Shown: piece by piece, positions 15,326-24,058 of the stretch
How the letters are laid out: each line of letters opens with the position of its first letter
Numbering within the stretch: the first letter of the stretch is position 1
DNA from: Tessaracoccus bendigoensis DSM 12906
Lineage (GTDB): Bacteria; Actinomycetota; Actinomycetes; Propionibacteriales; Propionibacteriaceae
DNA: 64,000 nt
Assembly (NCBI RefSeq): GCF_900141915.1
Contig: NZ_FQZG01000017.1
Location: 1 to 64,000, forward strand
Direction of reading: 5' to 3'
The notes under the pieces: generated by a model
Told to the model about the DNA's origin: nothing
What the model saw: the letters and a program-made list of their open reading frames with translations, nothing else
Databases searched by the model: none
Position numbers and translations under genes: made by a program

Positions 15326-16045
15326 TCAGTTTCCGAAAGGTGGGCGGTCGACCGGTTGCTGCTGCGGCTGGACCTGCGGCTGCGGTGCCTGCACCGGGTT
15401 GTCGACCGACTGCTGGGCGATCTGGGGTGCCTGCTGCGCCTGCGCGGGGCGCTGTGAGATCTCTCCGAAGCTGACGCCCGGGGCCTGCCTGGCGATCGGG
15501 TCGTTCAACTCGAAGTAGGTGGCCTTCTCGAACTTTGCGAAGTTCGCGATGAGGTTGCTCGGCACGGATTCGACCCTCGTGTTGTAGTCACGCACGTTCG
15601 CGTTGTAGTACCTGCGGGACGCGGCGATCCGGTCCTCAGTATCGGTCAGTTCGCGCTGCAATTGCAGGAAATTGGTGTTGGACTTCAGGTCGGGGTAGGC
15701 CTCGACCGTGACGAGCAGGCCACTGACGGCCTGGGACAGTTGCGACTCGATCGCGGCCCGTTCCTGGCTGGGCTGGCCACCGCTCTGCCCCGCAAGGGCA
15801 CGCGCCTGGTTGCGCAGCGCCGTGATCTGTTCGAGCGTGTTCCTCTCGTGCGCCGCGTAGCCGCGGACGGTCTCGACCAGGTTCGGAATGAGTTCGTAGC
15901 GTCGGTTCAGTTCGACGTCGATCTGACGCCAGGATTCCTGAATGACGTTTCGACTTTTCACGAAGCCGTTGTAGGCGCTCACTGCCCAGCCGACGGCTCC
16001 CAGCACCACCAGAAGCAGGACGATCAGGATGATGATGAAGGTCAC
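15326..16045 (-). CDS. LemA-family membrane protein
   Basis: A 239-aa LemA protein: one N-terminal transmembrane helix (FIIILIVLLLVVLGAVGW) and a large helical domain with the family sequences YNGFVKSRNVIQESWRQIDV, ELNRRYELIPNLVETVRGYA and AYPDLKSNTNF. The C-terminal 50 residues are Gln/Pro-rich and probably disordered. The start is the GTG at 16045, seven bases after AGGAG; the longer upstream ATG lacks a ribosome site. The biochemical function of LemA is not established. Confidence 0.92.
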   Translation of the reverse strand: MTFIIILIVLLLVVLGAVGWAVSAYNGFVKSRNVIQESWRQIDVELNRRYELIPNLVETVRGYAAHERNTLEQITALRNQARALAGQSGGQPSQERAAIESQLSQAVSGLLVTVEAYPDLKSNTNFLQLQRELTDTEDRIAASRRYYNANVRDYNTRVESVPSNLIANFAKFEKATYFELNDPIARQAPGVSFGEISQRPAQAQQAPQIAQQSVDNPVQAPQPQVQPQQQPVDRPPFGN

Positions 16046-16112
16046 GATGGGTCTCCTAACGTATCTACCGATCACCGTAGCGGACGAGGCAAGCACGACC
16101 GGGTCCCGACGC

Positions 16113-16784
16113 TCAGCGGATCTGCGTCCCGGTCAGTACCGCGAATCCGACGGCACGGTCTCCCGTCTCGATCACGTCCTCGCCCGTCGTCAAAGTCAGG
16201 AGCGCCTGAGTGGGGATTTCGTCGCTCCTCCCGGGGACCGGGTCCAGCACCCAGCTGTCGCCTTCCTGCACCGTCAGTTCTCCCGGCGCTGAGATCACCT
16301 CGTACGTGAACACCCCCTGAGGCGTCTCGACGACCACCTCGTCACCGACCTTCAGGCCGAACAGGTGACGGAAGGGTTCGCCGTTGCCGAACCGGTATCC
16401 GGCCAAGACGAAGTTGCCGACCTGACCGGGCAACGCAGTTCCCGGGTACCAGCCGACTCCTCTGCGGAGGTCACCTGGCTCGACCCCGGCGATGATCGGC
16501 TGTTCAAGGTCCAGGCTGGGAATCCGCAGTAGCCAGGCCGCCTCGTGCGGCACCGGCTCGGGGACCTTCACCCCACCGTCAGCAGAAGGTGTGGCGCCAT
16601 CCAAAGCGGCATGCACCGCAGCCAGTTCGCCGGGGACGGCCCGGCTGGCCACGATATTGGTGCCGAAGAATTGCCAGGCCACGAACCCCCCGACGCCCAC
16701 CACCGCGACCAGTACGGCGACCAGCATCACCAGCAGCGGGGAGACCCGTCGACCATCTCGTCCGTTCTTCGCCACGGCGCCCAT
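16113..16784 (-). CDS. Sortase-fold protein lacking the catalytic His and Cys
   Basis: A 223-aa protein with the class E/D sortase plan: a basic N terminus, one membrane anchor (LLVMLVAVLVAVVGVGGFVA), then the sortase barrel (WLLRIPSLDLEQPIIAGV, GWYPGTALPGQVGNFVLAG). In active sortases LAG is followed by His (LAGHR); here it is Tyr (LAGYR). The TLxTC active-site cysteine is Gly (LLTLTTGEDV). Both changes are read directly from the codons and the frame is intact, so this is an apparently inactive sortase fold, possibly scaffold or binding protein, not a decayed pseudogene. It starts 9 bp after the spermidine-synthase-like gene and is likely co-transcribed with it. Confidence 0.85.
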   Translation of the reverse strand: MGAVAKNGRDGRRVSPLLVMLVAVLVAVVGVGGFVAWQFFGTNIVASRAVPGELAAVHAALDGATPSADGGVKVPEPVPHEAAWLLRIPSLDLEQPIIAGVEPGDLRRGVGWYPGTALPGQVGNFVLAGYRFGNGEPFRHLFGLKVGDEVVVETPQGVFTYEVISAPGELTVQEGDSWVLDPVPGRSDEIPTQALLTLTTGEDVIETGDRAVGFAVLTGTQIR

Positions 16785-16793
16785 TGTTGCAGG

Positions 16794-17600
16794 TCACCAT
16801 CCTCGCCCGAGTGGCCCGGGCGAGGCCTCGGCGGCGTCGTCGCGCATCGGGGTCGCGCCGCCTGGCCAGGACCTTGACTCGCGTCCCGACATCCAGCGGT
16901 AGCCGACGGTGAGCCTGGCCGACTCGCGTTCGATCCCGGCGACATCCGGCCGGGTGTCGCTGCCGATCAGCAGCAGATTGCCGAACCGTTTGCCCTTCGC
17001 GACGACCGGCTCCATCCCGATCAACACATTCCGCCAGCGGGCAGCCACCCCTCCGGCCAGCCGCTTCGACCATGCGAAGGGCGCCCGGTCGGTCACATTG
17101 AACGCGACGACGGCGCTCCCCCGCACGATCCGCCGCAACTCGTCGAGGGCCTCCTCGGTGGCCAGTTCCCCAGGCACCGTCGCCCCGTCGAACGCGTCGA
17201 CGATGACCACATCGGCCCACTGCTCCGGCATCGCCGCCAGACCAGCCCGGCCATCGACGTCCCGGACCTTGATGCCGGAGCGTGAAGGCAGGGGAATCTT
17301 GCGGCGAACCTCGGCGGTCAGCTCCTTGTCCGGTTCGCACACGATCTGCGCGGTGCCGGGCCGACGCCAGGCGACCCACCTCGGAAGAGACATCCCGGCA
17401 CCACCGATGTGCACCACCCTCAGACGTGTCTCATCCGGTGCACTCAGGACGGTGTGGTCCATCACCATCGCGATGTGTTGAACGTACTCGAAAGCCAGGA
17501 AGTCGGGGCGCGACGGATCCACCCAGGACTGCGAGGTCGGCCCGAACCTGACCCAGAACGCCCCGGGGGTGTCCCGGTCCGGCATCACTCGATCGCTCAT
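16794..17600 (-). CDS. Spermidine-synthase-like methyltransferase-fold protein
   Basis: A 268-aa protein with the Rossmann fold of the spermidine synthase family. The nucleotide loop is VVHIGGAGMSLPRWVAWRRP, the acidic residue at the end of strand 2 is VCEPDKEL, and VVIVDAFDG matches the catalytic-loop DAFD of the family. The polyamine pocket residues are not obvious, so the substrate could be something else; many actinobacterial relatives are of unknown function. It is followed 9 bp later by the inactive sortase-like gene. The last 30 residues, from RESRSWPGG on, are low-complexity. Confidence 0.8.
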   Translation of the reverse strand: MSDRVMPDRDTPGAFWVRFGPTSQSWVDPSRPDFLAFEYVQHIAMVMDHTVLSAPDETRLRVVHIGGAGMSLPRWVAWRRPGTAQIVCEPDKELTAEVRRKIPLPSRSGIKVRDVDGRAGLAAMPEQWADVVIVDAFDGATVPGELATEEALDELRRIVRGSAVVAFNVTDRAPFAWSKRLAGGVAARWRNVLIGMEPVVAKGKRFGNLLLIGSDTRPDVAGIERESARLTVGYRWMSGRESRSWPGGATPMRDDAAEASPGPLGRGW

Positions 17601-17647
17601 CCGGCGAGATTACCGCCCGGGTGGCGGGCGATAGGGTGTCGGTGATC

Positions 17648-18958
17648 ATGTCGTTGACCCGTCGCATCCTCAACCTCGCCGTGCCCGCCTTCGCGGCGCT
17701 CCTCGCGCAACCGCTCATGCTGCTCGCCGACACCTGGATCGTCGGCCGCCTCGGCACCATCCCCCTTGCCGGGCTGAGTATCGGCAGCGGGCTGCTCCTG
17801 ACCGTGGTCGGGCTCTCCATCTTCCTGGCCTACGGCTCGACGGCGGTGGTTGGCAGGTTGATGGGGGCCGGGCAGCGACGGCGCGGGCTGGAGATGGGGG
17901 TGCAGGCGATGTGGGTCGCCGCGGCCCTCGGGGCGCTGTTGGCCGTCGTGATGTGGCCGACCGCGCCATTGCTCGCCTCCGCCCTCGGCGCAAGGGGCGA
18001 AGTGCTCGGCTACGCGGTCGACTATCTGCGCTGGTCGTCGCCGGGGCTGCCTGGCATGTTGGTGATGCTGGCGGCCACCGGCACCTTCCGCGGCCTGGCG
18101 AACGCCCACACCCCCATGGTGTTGTCGCTGACCTCCGCCTTGCTGAACTTCGTGCTCAACATCGTTTTCGTCTTCGGGTTGGGGATGGGCATCGCGGGCG
18201 CCGCCCTCGGCACCGCGCTGGCGGAGACGACGCTCGGGCTGAGCGCGGCGGCACTGGTCACCGTCTCCGCGCGGAGGCAGGGTGCCAGACTCGCGCCGTC
18301 CTGGGCCGACATGCGCCACAGCCTCAAGGTCGGCTTCCCCCTCTGGCTCAGGACGCTGGCACTCCGGGCTGCGATGCTGCTCACCACCTACATCGCCGCG
18401 GCGCAGGGGGCACAGGCGTTGGCAGCGCACCACATCGCAATGAATGTCTGGAACCTGCTCGCCTACGCGCTGGACGCCCTGGCGATCGCAGGGCAGACCA
18501 TCATCGCAACCGCTCTCGGAGGTGGCGATCACGCGGAGGCGCGGGCGTCGACTTCCAAGATGGTGCGCTGGTCCATCGGCGCGGGCATCGTCCTTGGCCT
18601 GGTGGCGATCATCACCCGTGGCCCGGTGGCAGCCGTCTTCAGCACCGACGGCGAGGTGCGCGACATCGTCGGACGGCTGCTGTTGGTGGTCGGCGCCACG
18701 TTGGGCCTCGCAGGATATGTGTACCTCCTGGACGGCGTTCTGATGGGTGCGGGCGACGGCCCGTATCTCGCCCGGGCGGGGCTGATCACCCTTGCGGTGT
18801 ATGCACCGCTCGCGCTCATCGCGCTGCTGCTGCCGAGCGGATGGCCCGCCCTGCTTTGGCTCTGGTTGTCATTCACGGTCGGGTTCATGGGCGCCAGGGC
18901 CGTCACCTTGGGGTGGCGGGCAAGGGGCGACCGCTGGCTCTCTGCCCAGGTCTCCTGA
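17648..18958 (+). CDS. MATE-family (DinF-type) multidrug efflux transporter
   Basis: A 436-aa transporter with about twelve membrane helices in two related halves, expected to export drugs or metabolites using a Na+ or H+ gradient. DinF-branch features are ILNLAVPAFAALLAQPLM at the start, ADTWIVGRLGTIPLAGLS, TGTFRGLANAHTPM and AAHHIAMNVWNLLAYALDAL. The ATG at 17648 is chosen because the first helix begins immediately after it; an in-frame GTG lies 9 bp upstream. It is divergent from the spermidine-synthase-like gene with only a short promoter region in between. Confidence 0.93.
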   Translation: MSLTRRILNLAVPAFAALLAQPLMLLADTWIVGRLGTIPLAGLSIGSGLLLTVVGLSIFLAYGSTAVVGRLMGAGQRRRGLEMGVQAMWVAAALGALLAVVMWPTAPLLASALGARGEVLGYAVDYLRWSSPGLPGMLVMLAATGTFRGLANAHTPMVLSLTSALLNFVLNIVFVFGLGMGIAGAALGTALAETTLGLSAAALVTVSARRQGARLAPSWADMRHSLKVGFPLWLRTLALRAAMLLTTYIAAAQGAQALAAHHIAMNVWNLLAYALDALAIAGQTIIATALGGGDHAEARASTSKMVRWSIGAGIVLGLVAIITRGPVAAVFSTDGEVRDIVGRLLLVVGATLGLAGYVYLLDGVLMGAGDGPYLARAGLITLAVYAPLALIALLLPSGWPALLWLWLSFTVGFMGARAVTLGWRARGDRWLSAQVS

Positions 18959-18971
18959 CCCCTCCGGGGTC
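18957..18971 (+). terminator. Short hairpin after the MATE gene
   Basis: GACCCC and GGGGTC form a 6-bp stem with a 3-base loop overlapping the MATE stop codon. It is short but GC-rich, and separates this gene from the lipoprotein gene 45 bp farther on. Confidence 0.45.
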
Positions 18972-19015
18972 GTGAACCTCGCCCGGATGCCGTTGTCGCC
19001 GGGTAACGTCGACGC

Positions 19016-20233
19016 ATGAGAGCCATCCGAGTCGCCACCGCATCCGCGCTGACCGGGCTGTTGGCCGCCTGCTCCGGGCCCGCTGACCCGACCCCCACCT
19101 CATCATCGATTTCGGCCACGCCCACTTCGTCGTCCCCCGTCGAGGCAAGCCCCTCGGCGACGCCTCTGCCCACCTCCGCAGCCCCGGCCACGCCGAGGGA
19201 ACCGGTCGTCACCCACACCTTCACGATCACGGAGCACGAGAGTTTCGACGAGCCGTGGGCCATGGCCTTCCTCCCGGGAACCGACGTGCTGGCCGTCACC
19301 GAGAAGTCAGGTCGGTTGAAGCTGCGGTCCTCTGACGGGGTGATCCGTGAGGTCTCCGGCGTCCCAGACGTGACGGTCACCAGCCAGGGAGGATTCGCCG
19401 ACATCGTCCCCGGCCCGACCTTCGAACAGGACGGCACCGTCTATCTGAGCTGGGTGGAGGGGAACCAAGGCGACACCGGAGGAGTCGTGGGGAGGGCACG
19501 CCTCGACGTCGACGCGGCCGCACTGAGCGGTCTCGAGACCATATGGCGCCAGGAGCCCCGCGGCGACCGCGAGGGCCACTACTCACTCAGGCTGGCGATC
19601 CACGACGACCACCTCTTCGTGAGTTCGGGCGACAGGCAGGAACGTTCCCCGGCCCAGCGGTTTGACAATGACCTCGGCAAAGTCCTGCGCCTGACGCTTG
19701 ACGGCGCCCCTGCACCGGGCAACCCCTTCCAGGATGAGGGGGCGGAGGCCCGGCAGTTCTGGAGCATCGGGCACCGGAACCCCCTGGGGCTCGCATTCGA
19801 CGCCGACGGCCGACTGTGGTCGAGCGAGATGGGGCCCCAAGGTGGCGACGAGTTCAATCTGATCCAGGCTGGTCTGAACTACGGGTGGCCCAAGGTGTCC
19901 AACGGGTCCGGCTATGACGGCTCCGAGATCCCAGACCATGAGCCCGGTGACGGTTTCGAACCGCCGAAGGTGTTCTGGAACCCGAGCGTCTCCCCCGGCT
20001 CGCTGATGATCTACCAGGGCGACCTCTTCCCGGACTGGGAAGGAGACGCGTTCATCGGCGCCCTCTCCGGGAAAGCGTTGATCCGCATCGACCTGTTCGG
20101 AGAAGACGCCATCCTGGCCGAGACGTGGCCGATGGAGGATCGGATCCGGGAGGTCGAGCAAGGCTCGGACGGCGCGATCTGGCTGCTTGAGGACAGGGCG
20201 GGAGCGAAGCTGCTGGAGTTGCGGCCCTCCTGA
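19016..20233 (+). CDS. Lipoprotein, PQQ-type glucose/sorbosone dehydrogenase family
   Basis: A 405-aa secreted lipoprotein. The signal peptide ends in the lipobox LLAAC with Cys19, followed by a Ser/Thr/Pro-rich tether (residues 20-60). The rest is the six-bladed propeller of soluble aldose sugar dehydrogenases: DEPWAMAFLPG, the active-site loop GHYSLRLAIHDDHLFVSSGD, RNPLGLAFD, SEMGPQGGDEFNLI and LNYGWPKVS. These enzymes oxidise sugars outside the cell with PQQ; no PQQ synthesis genes are in the window, so the cofactor would be taken up or the activity may differ. It is followed by a strong terminator. Confidence 0.9.
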   Translation: MRAIRVATASALTGLLAACSGPADPTPTSSSISATPTSSSPVEASPSATPLPTSAAPATPREPVVTHTFTITEHESFDEPWAMAFLPGTDVLAVTEKSGRLKLRSSDGVIREVSGVPDVTVTSQGGFADIVPGPTFEQDGTVYLSWVEGNQGDTGGVVGRARLDVDAAALSGLETIWRQEPRGDREGHYSLRLAIHDDHLFVSSGDRQERSPAQRFDNDLGKVLRLTLDGAPAPGNPFQDEGAEARQFWSIGHRNPLGLAFDADGRLWSSEMGPQGGDEFNLIQAGLNYGWPKVSNGSGYDGSEIPDHEPGDGFEPPKVFWNPSVSPGSLMIYQGDLFPDWEGDAFIGALSGKALIRIDLFGEDAILAETWPMEDRIREVEQGSDGAIWLLEDRAGAKLLELRPS

Positions 20234-20235
20234 TG

Positions 20236-20271
20236 CGGGTCGGGATGGTCCCCCAACGACATCCCGACCCG
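20236..20271 (+). terminator. Terminator after the sugar-dehydrogenase lipoprotein
   Basis: CGGGTCGGGAT (20236-20246) pairs exactly with ATCCCGACCCG (20261-20271), an 11-bp stem with a 14-base loop, 3 bp after the stop codon. Confidence 0.85.
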
Positions 20272-20366
20272 ACACCAGAGCGTCCGGATCCGAGGACAGC
20301 GGAGCGGCTGGGGGATCCGTTCGGCCATCACGCTAGCCATCCCGGAGCGACGACGGGCGGTTTCGC

Positions 20367-20430
20367 GTGTACGGAGTCGTACGGGGTTGCCTCCTCCTTT
20401 GCGCGTCTCGCCCGTACGGAGTGTGTACGG
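20367..20430 (+). promoter_or_regulatory. Paired GTACGG repeats upstream of the nSTAND gene
   Basis: GTACGG occurs at 20369, 20379, 20414 and 20425. Each pair is spaced 10-11 bp, one helical turn, giving two copies of an element of the form GTACGGAGT(N1-2)GTACGG. They lie 17-80 bp before the ATG at 20447, where a promoter must be. A single inverted copy (CCGTAC) also lies upstream of the gene at 24829. This looks like an operator array, perhaps for the HTH domain of the encoded protein itself. Confidence 0.5.
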
Positions 20431-20446
20431 ATGGTTAGCTACGTTC

Positions 20447-23400
20447 ATGCAGCTACCCGGCACCCGAGAGCGGCTGGTCGACGCGTTGGGCGCGGCACGA
20501 AAGGCGCGCGGAATCTCGATCCGTAGCGCTTCGGCGCTCATCGGCCTCCCGCCGTCCACGATTCAGGGCTGGTTCGAAGGCAAGCACCTGCCCACCCAGG
20601 CGTTGACGCCGAAGTTCCTGGATCTGCTCACCCACCTCGGACTTGCCGCCTCCGACGAGGACCGCCGACTCTGGGCCGATGCGCTGGCTGCGATCCGTTC
20701 GGTCCGGCAGGTTTCGGAATCGCCGTATGCCGGTCTGAATCCGTACAGCGCCGAGCAGGCCCGCCTCTATTTCGGACGCGAACGCTCCCTTGGAAAACTG
20801 GTCGACGCCTGCCTACGCCCATCCGACGACGAGACGTCACGGATAATCATCCTCCTGGGCGAGTCAGGATCGGGGAAGTCGTCACTACTGGCCGCCGGAC
20901 TGATCGGTCGGGAAACCTCCCGCGGCGGGGCCCTGAGTCATCTGAAACCAGTGCAGGTGGCACCCGCCGGGATCGCCGCGCAGGAACTGACCAGCGCCCC
21001 CACACTGCTCGTGATAGACCAGTTCGAAGACCTGGACCAACTACCACCCGAAGAACAACAGGCTGCGATGGAGCGGCTCGGCACCCTGCCGGAGAACACC
21101 ATCTGCGTCCTCGGGTTACGGGCGGATGCCATCGGTTTGGCCATGAGGCATGAGTGGCTGGCGCAGGACCTCACCACACCGGTCGTCCTCGGCCCGATCC
21201 CCGAGGACGCTTTCGTCCGAATCATCGAGCGCCCAGCCCTGCAGCACGGCCGGGCGGTCGCCCCCGAACTGACCCAGCTCTTGATCCGCGACATCTACGC
21301 GTACGGGGAGCCGGCGCCCGGCGTGGTCCTTCCGCTGCTGTCGAACGCGCTGCGGCGCTGCTGGGAGGAATCGAAGGGCGCAACGCTGACGCCTGCGGAC
21401 TATCTGGCGACCGGTGGCCTCTGGGCCGCACTCAACCAGGAAGCCGATGCCATTTTCGATCGCTTCTCGCCTGCCGAGCAGAAGACGGCGCGGCGACTCC
21501 TGCTCTCGCTGTTCAATGTCGACGGCGCCGCCGCCCTACGCCGCCGCATCCCGGTCTCGGCCCTCACCCCGGAAATGGCCGAGGTTTCGGAGCCCTTCGT
21601 GGCGTCCCGCATCCTCGCCCGTGTCGACGACCATCTGATGGTCGCGCACGACGCACTCCTGTTGCACTGGCACCGGCTGGCCTCGTGGGTGGAGGCCGCA
21701 CAGACGACATTGCTGCTTGGGAGGCGCATCCACCTGGCGGCCCAGTTGTGGGACGAGGGGGGCCGCACGAACGACACCCTGATGCCCGCCGAGGCACAGT
21801 TGTGGCGGGCTTGGGCCGACTCCGATGAGGCCACGGTGCTGTCGGCCACGGAGCACGCCTTCATTGACGCCAGCTGTGAACTCGGCGAGGCAACGGTCGT
21901 GGAGCAGCGCCGCACCATCGCCCGGATGCGGGTGCGGCAATACGTCGCCCTGGTCGCCGGTGGTCTCGCCCTGGCCATGTCGGTGGTCACCATCGCGGCC
22001 TCGGCCAGGTCCGAGGATTTCCGCCGCCAGGGCGAGGCAGCGACACGCGCAGCCCAGTCACGGCAGGTGGCGCTGATCAGCGACGAGGTTCGGGGTTCGT
22101 CCCCGAACGTGGCGGGCCAGCTGAGCGTCGCGTCCAGGAGGTTGGACGACAACGTCCAGTCCCGCTCCAGCCTGCTCACCTCGGTGGCGGCCAACCCGCC
22201 GATCCGGGCCACCGGCCCCTCGGGCAACACGATGCTCGCTACCTCTGCGACGGGTCGGCTCATCGTCCGCGGCGACAGTGAAGGAAAGCTGAGCATCTGG
22301 CGCGACGGCGACATCCGGCTCACCCCTCAGAGCCTCGCGTCCGGGGGAGGGCAACTCTTCTCCCTGTCGCTGCGTGAAACCGGATCCCGGATCCTGCTAC
22401 TGGTCGCCGGCCAGAAGACCGCCGCGGTCTGGGACATCACCGGGCAGCCGGAGAAGCTGATCGATTCGGGGGAGAAGACCGTCGGCTACAGCACGACGTG
22501 GCAGGGAGATACCGCACTCATCGGCACCCTGGACGGCCAGATCCACCGCTTCGATCTGACCGACCCGTCACGGCCCCTGAGGTTGCCCGACCTGCAGCTT
22601 GGCGAGGAGACGCAGGTAACCGCGCTAGCGGCGAGCGGGTCCTGGATCCTGGCGGGTGGTCGCCGCGACCGAATCGAGGTGTTCGCCGACGACGGCACCG
22701 CCCGGGGCCCGCTGACTACGTCGGGCACCGTCCGCGCCCTCACAACCTCGCCTGACGAGGCGACCTTCGTGTCAGGCAGCTCGCGGGGGGAAGCGACAAT
22801 CTGGGATGCCACGACACTCGGGAAGAAGCGCTCTCAGACGACCACCACGGCCATCAATGCGGTGGCCTACCAGGGCGACGTCCTCTGGCTCGCGGGCTCA
22901 TTCGGCGCCGTCGAGGCATATTCCGCATCCGGCCTCCTGCTCAGGACCCTGCCGGGGCGCAGCATCGTCACAAGCGTGGTCCCTGCAGGCGACAACATTC
23001 TGACGGGGTCGACAGAGGGCGACACCAGCTTCTGGTCCGCGCCGGGCGACGTTGTCCTTGCATCCGCGCAAGGTGTGAGCCACTACGACGTCATCAGGAG
23101 CACGAACGGACTCCTGATCGGCACCGACACCGGCGCGGTGATGATGGCCTTCACGGATGGGCGCTGGACGGAGCTTCCCCTCGCCCCCGCGCCGGACGGC
23201 TCCGGGTACAACCCCTACTACGCCATCGACCTCGAAGGCGACACGGTGGTCAACCAGACCAACGACGGCTCCCTGGTGACCTTTACCCGAACTGACGGGC
23301 ACTACGAGGTGGCGGGGGAACAACCGATGCCGACCGGCATGGCCGACATCCAACTCTCCCCCGACGGAAGCCAGCTTGCGGTCGCCTACCAGGGGCAGGC

Positions 23401-24058
23401 GGGATACCGGCTCTACACGGAGTCGGATGCCGGTTGGGTGCTCAATTCCACCCTCAATGCGTGGCCCGGCAGATCGGCCTTCAGCGACGACGGCGCGCTC
23501 TTTGCGGCCATGTCGGTCGACGGCAAACAGTTCGGGCTGTGGTCGATGGCGGGAGATGTCCCGGAGGAGCTCGTGATCCACCCGACCAGCGAAGACACCG
23601 TGCCGGTCTCGTTCACCTTCGCTCCGGACGGCACGCTCGCGGTGAGCGACGACGGCGGCTGGATCACTCTGTACGACGTGAGTGCGCCCGACACCCCGGA
23701 GCCCATCCACCGGTTGGGCGACGCGCGGGGGGCGCTCTCCCAGATCCAGTTCACCGAGGATGGGAGCCAACTGCTCGCATCTTCACGCGCCGGCGAGTTG
23801 TGGGTCTGGTCCAAGACGGATTCGGGCTGGCCGCTCGACCTGATGCTCCGTCCCGGTGGCCCGAACGTGACCGGTGTCGACTCCTACGCCGGCTGGTACG
23901 TGATGTCGCTCGACAACGGCACGACCGTCGCATGGGAGGACGACCCGGCGACCGCCCGAAATCAGCTCTGCCGATCGTTCGGCTCCGCCTTGTCTCCGGC
24001 GGAGTGGGAACGGCTCGTCCCCGGGGTCCCGTTCATTGACGGCTGCAAGAAGGCTTGA
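20447..24058 (+). CDS. HTH-nSTAND NTPase-TM-WD40 signalling protein
   Basis: A 1203-aa multidomain protein. Residues 1-70 are an XRE-type helix-turn-helix (SIRSASALIGLPPSTIQGWF). The STAND ATPase starts with SPYAGLNPYSAEQARLYFGR, has Walker A GESGSGKS at about 138-145 and Walker B TLLVIDQFEDL near 186-196, and extends to about 480. One membrane helix is at about 500-521 (LVAGGLALAMSVVTIAASA). The remainder is a run of WD40-like beta-propeller repeats (for example TLDGQIHRFDL, FVSGSSRGEATIWD, LWVWSKTD). Such proteins act as ligand-triggered switches, and relatives occur in bacterial immunity, but no effector domain is visible here, so the role is open. A TTG 60 bp upstream is an alternative start. 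Confidence 0.87.
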   Translation: MQLPGTRERLVDALGAARKARGISIRSASALIGLPPSTIQGWFEGKHLPTQALTPKFLDLLTHLGLAASDEDRRLWADALAAIRSVRQVSESPYAGLNPYSAEQARLYFGRERSLGKLVDACLRPSDDETSRIIILLGESGSGKSSLLAAGLIGRETSRGGALSHLKPVQVAPAGIAAQELTSAPTLLVIDQFEDLDQLPPEEQQAAMERLGTLPENTICVLGLRADAIGLAMRHEWLAQDLTTPVVLGPIPEDAFVRIIERPALQHGRAVAPELTQLLIRDIYAYGEPAPGVVLPLLSNALRRCWEESKGATLTPADYLATGGLWAALNQEADAIFDRFSPAEQKTARRLLLSLFNVDGAAALRRRIPVSALTPEMAEVSEPFVASRILARVDDHLMVAHDALLLHWHRLASWVEAAQTTLLLGRRIHLAAQLWDEGGRTNDTLMPAEAQLWRAWADSDEATVLSATEHAFIDASCELGEATVVEQRRTIARMRVRQYVALVAGGLALAMSVVTIAASARSEDFRRQGEAATRAAQSRQVALISDEVRGSSPNVAGQLSVASRRLDDNVQSRSSLLTSVAANPPIRATGPSGNTMLATSATGRLIVRGDSEGKLSIWRDGDIRLTPQSLASGGGQLFSLSLRETGSRILLLVAGQKTAAVWDITGQPEKLIDSGEKTVGYSTTWQGDTALIGTLDGQIHRFDLTDPSRPLRLPDLQLGEETQVTALAASGSWILAGGRRDRIEVFADDGTARGPLTTSGTVRALTTSPDEATFVSGSSRGEATIWDATTLGKKRSQTTTTAINAVAYQGDVLWLAGSFGAVEAYSASGLLLRTLPGRSIVTSVVPAGDNILTGSTEGDTSFWSAPGDVVLASAQGVSHYDVIRSTNGLLIGTDTGAVMMAFTDGRWTELPLAPAPDGSGYNPYYAIDLEGDTVVNQTNDGSLVTFTRTDGHYEVAGEQPMPTGMADIQLSPDGSQLAVAYQGQAGYRLYTESDAGWVLNSTLNAWPGRSAFSDDGALFAAMSVDGKQFGLWSMAGDVPEELVIHPTSEDTVPVSFTFAPDGTLAVSDDGGWITLYDVSAPDTPEPIHRLGDARGALSQIQFTEDGSQLLASSRAGELWVWSKTDSGWPLDLMLRPGGPNVTGVDSYAGWYVMSLDNGTTVAWEDDPATARNQLCRSFGSALSPAEWERLVPGVPFIDGCKKA

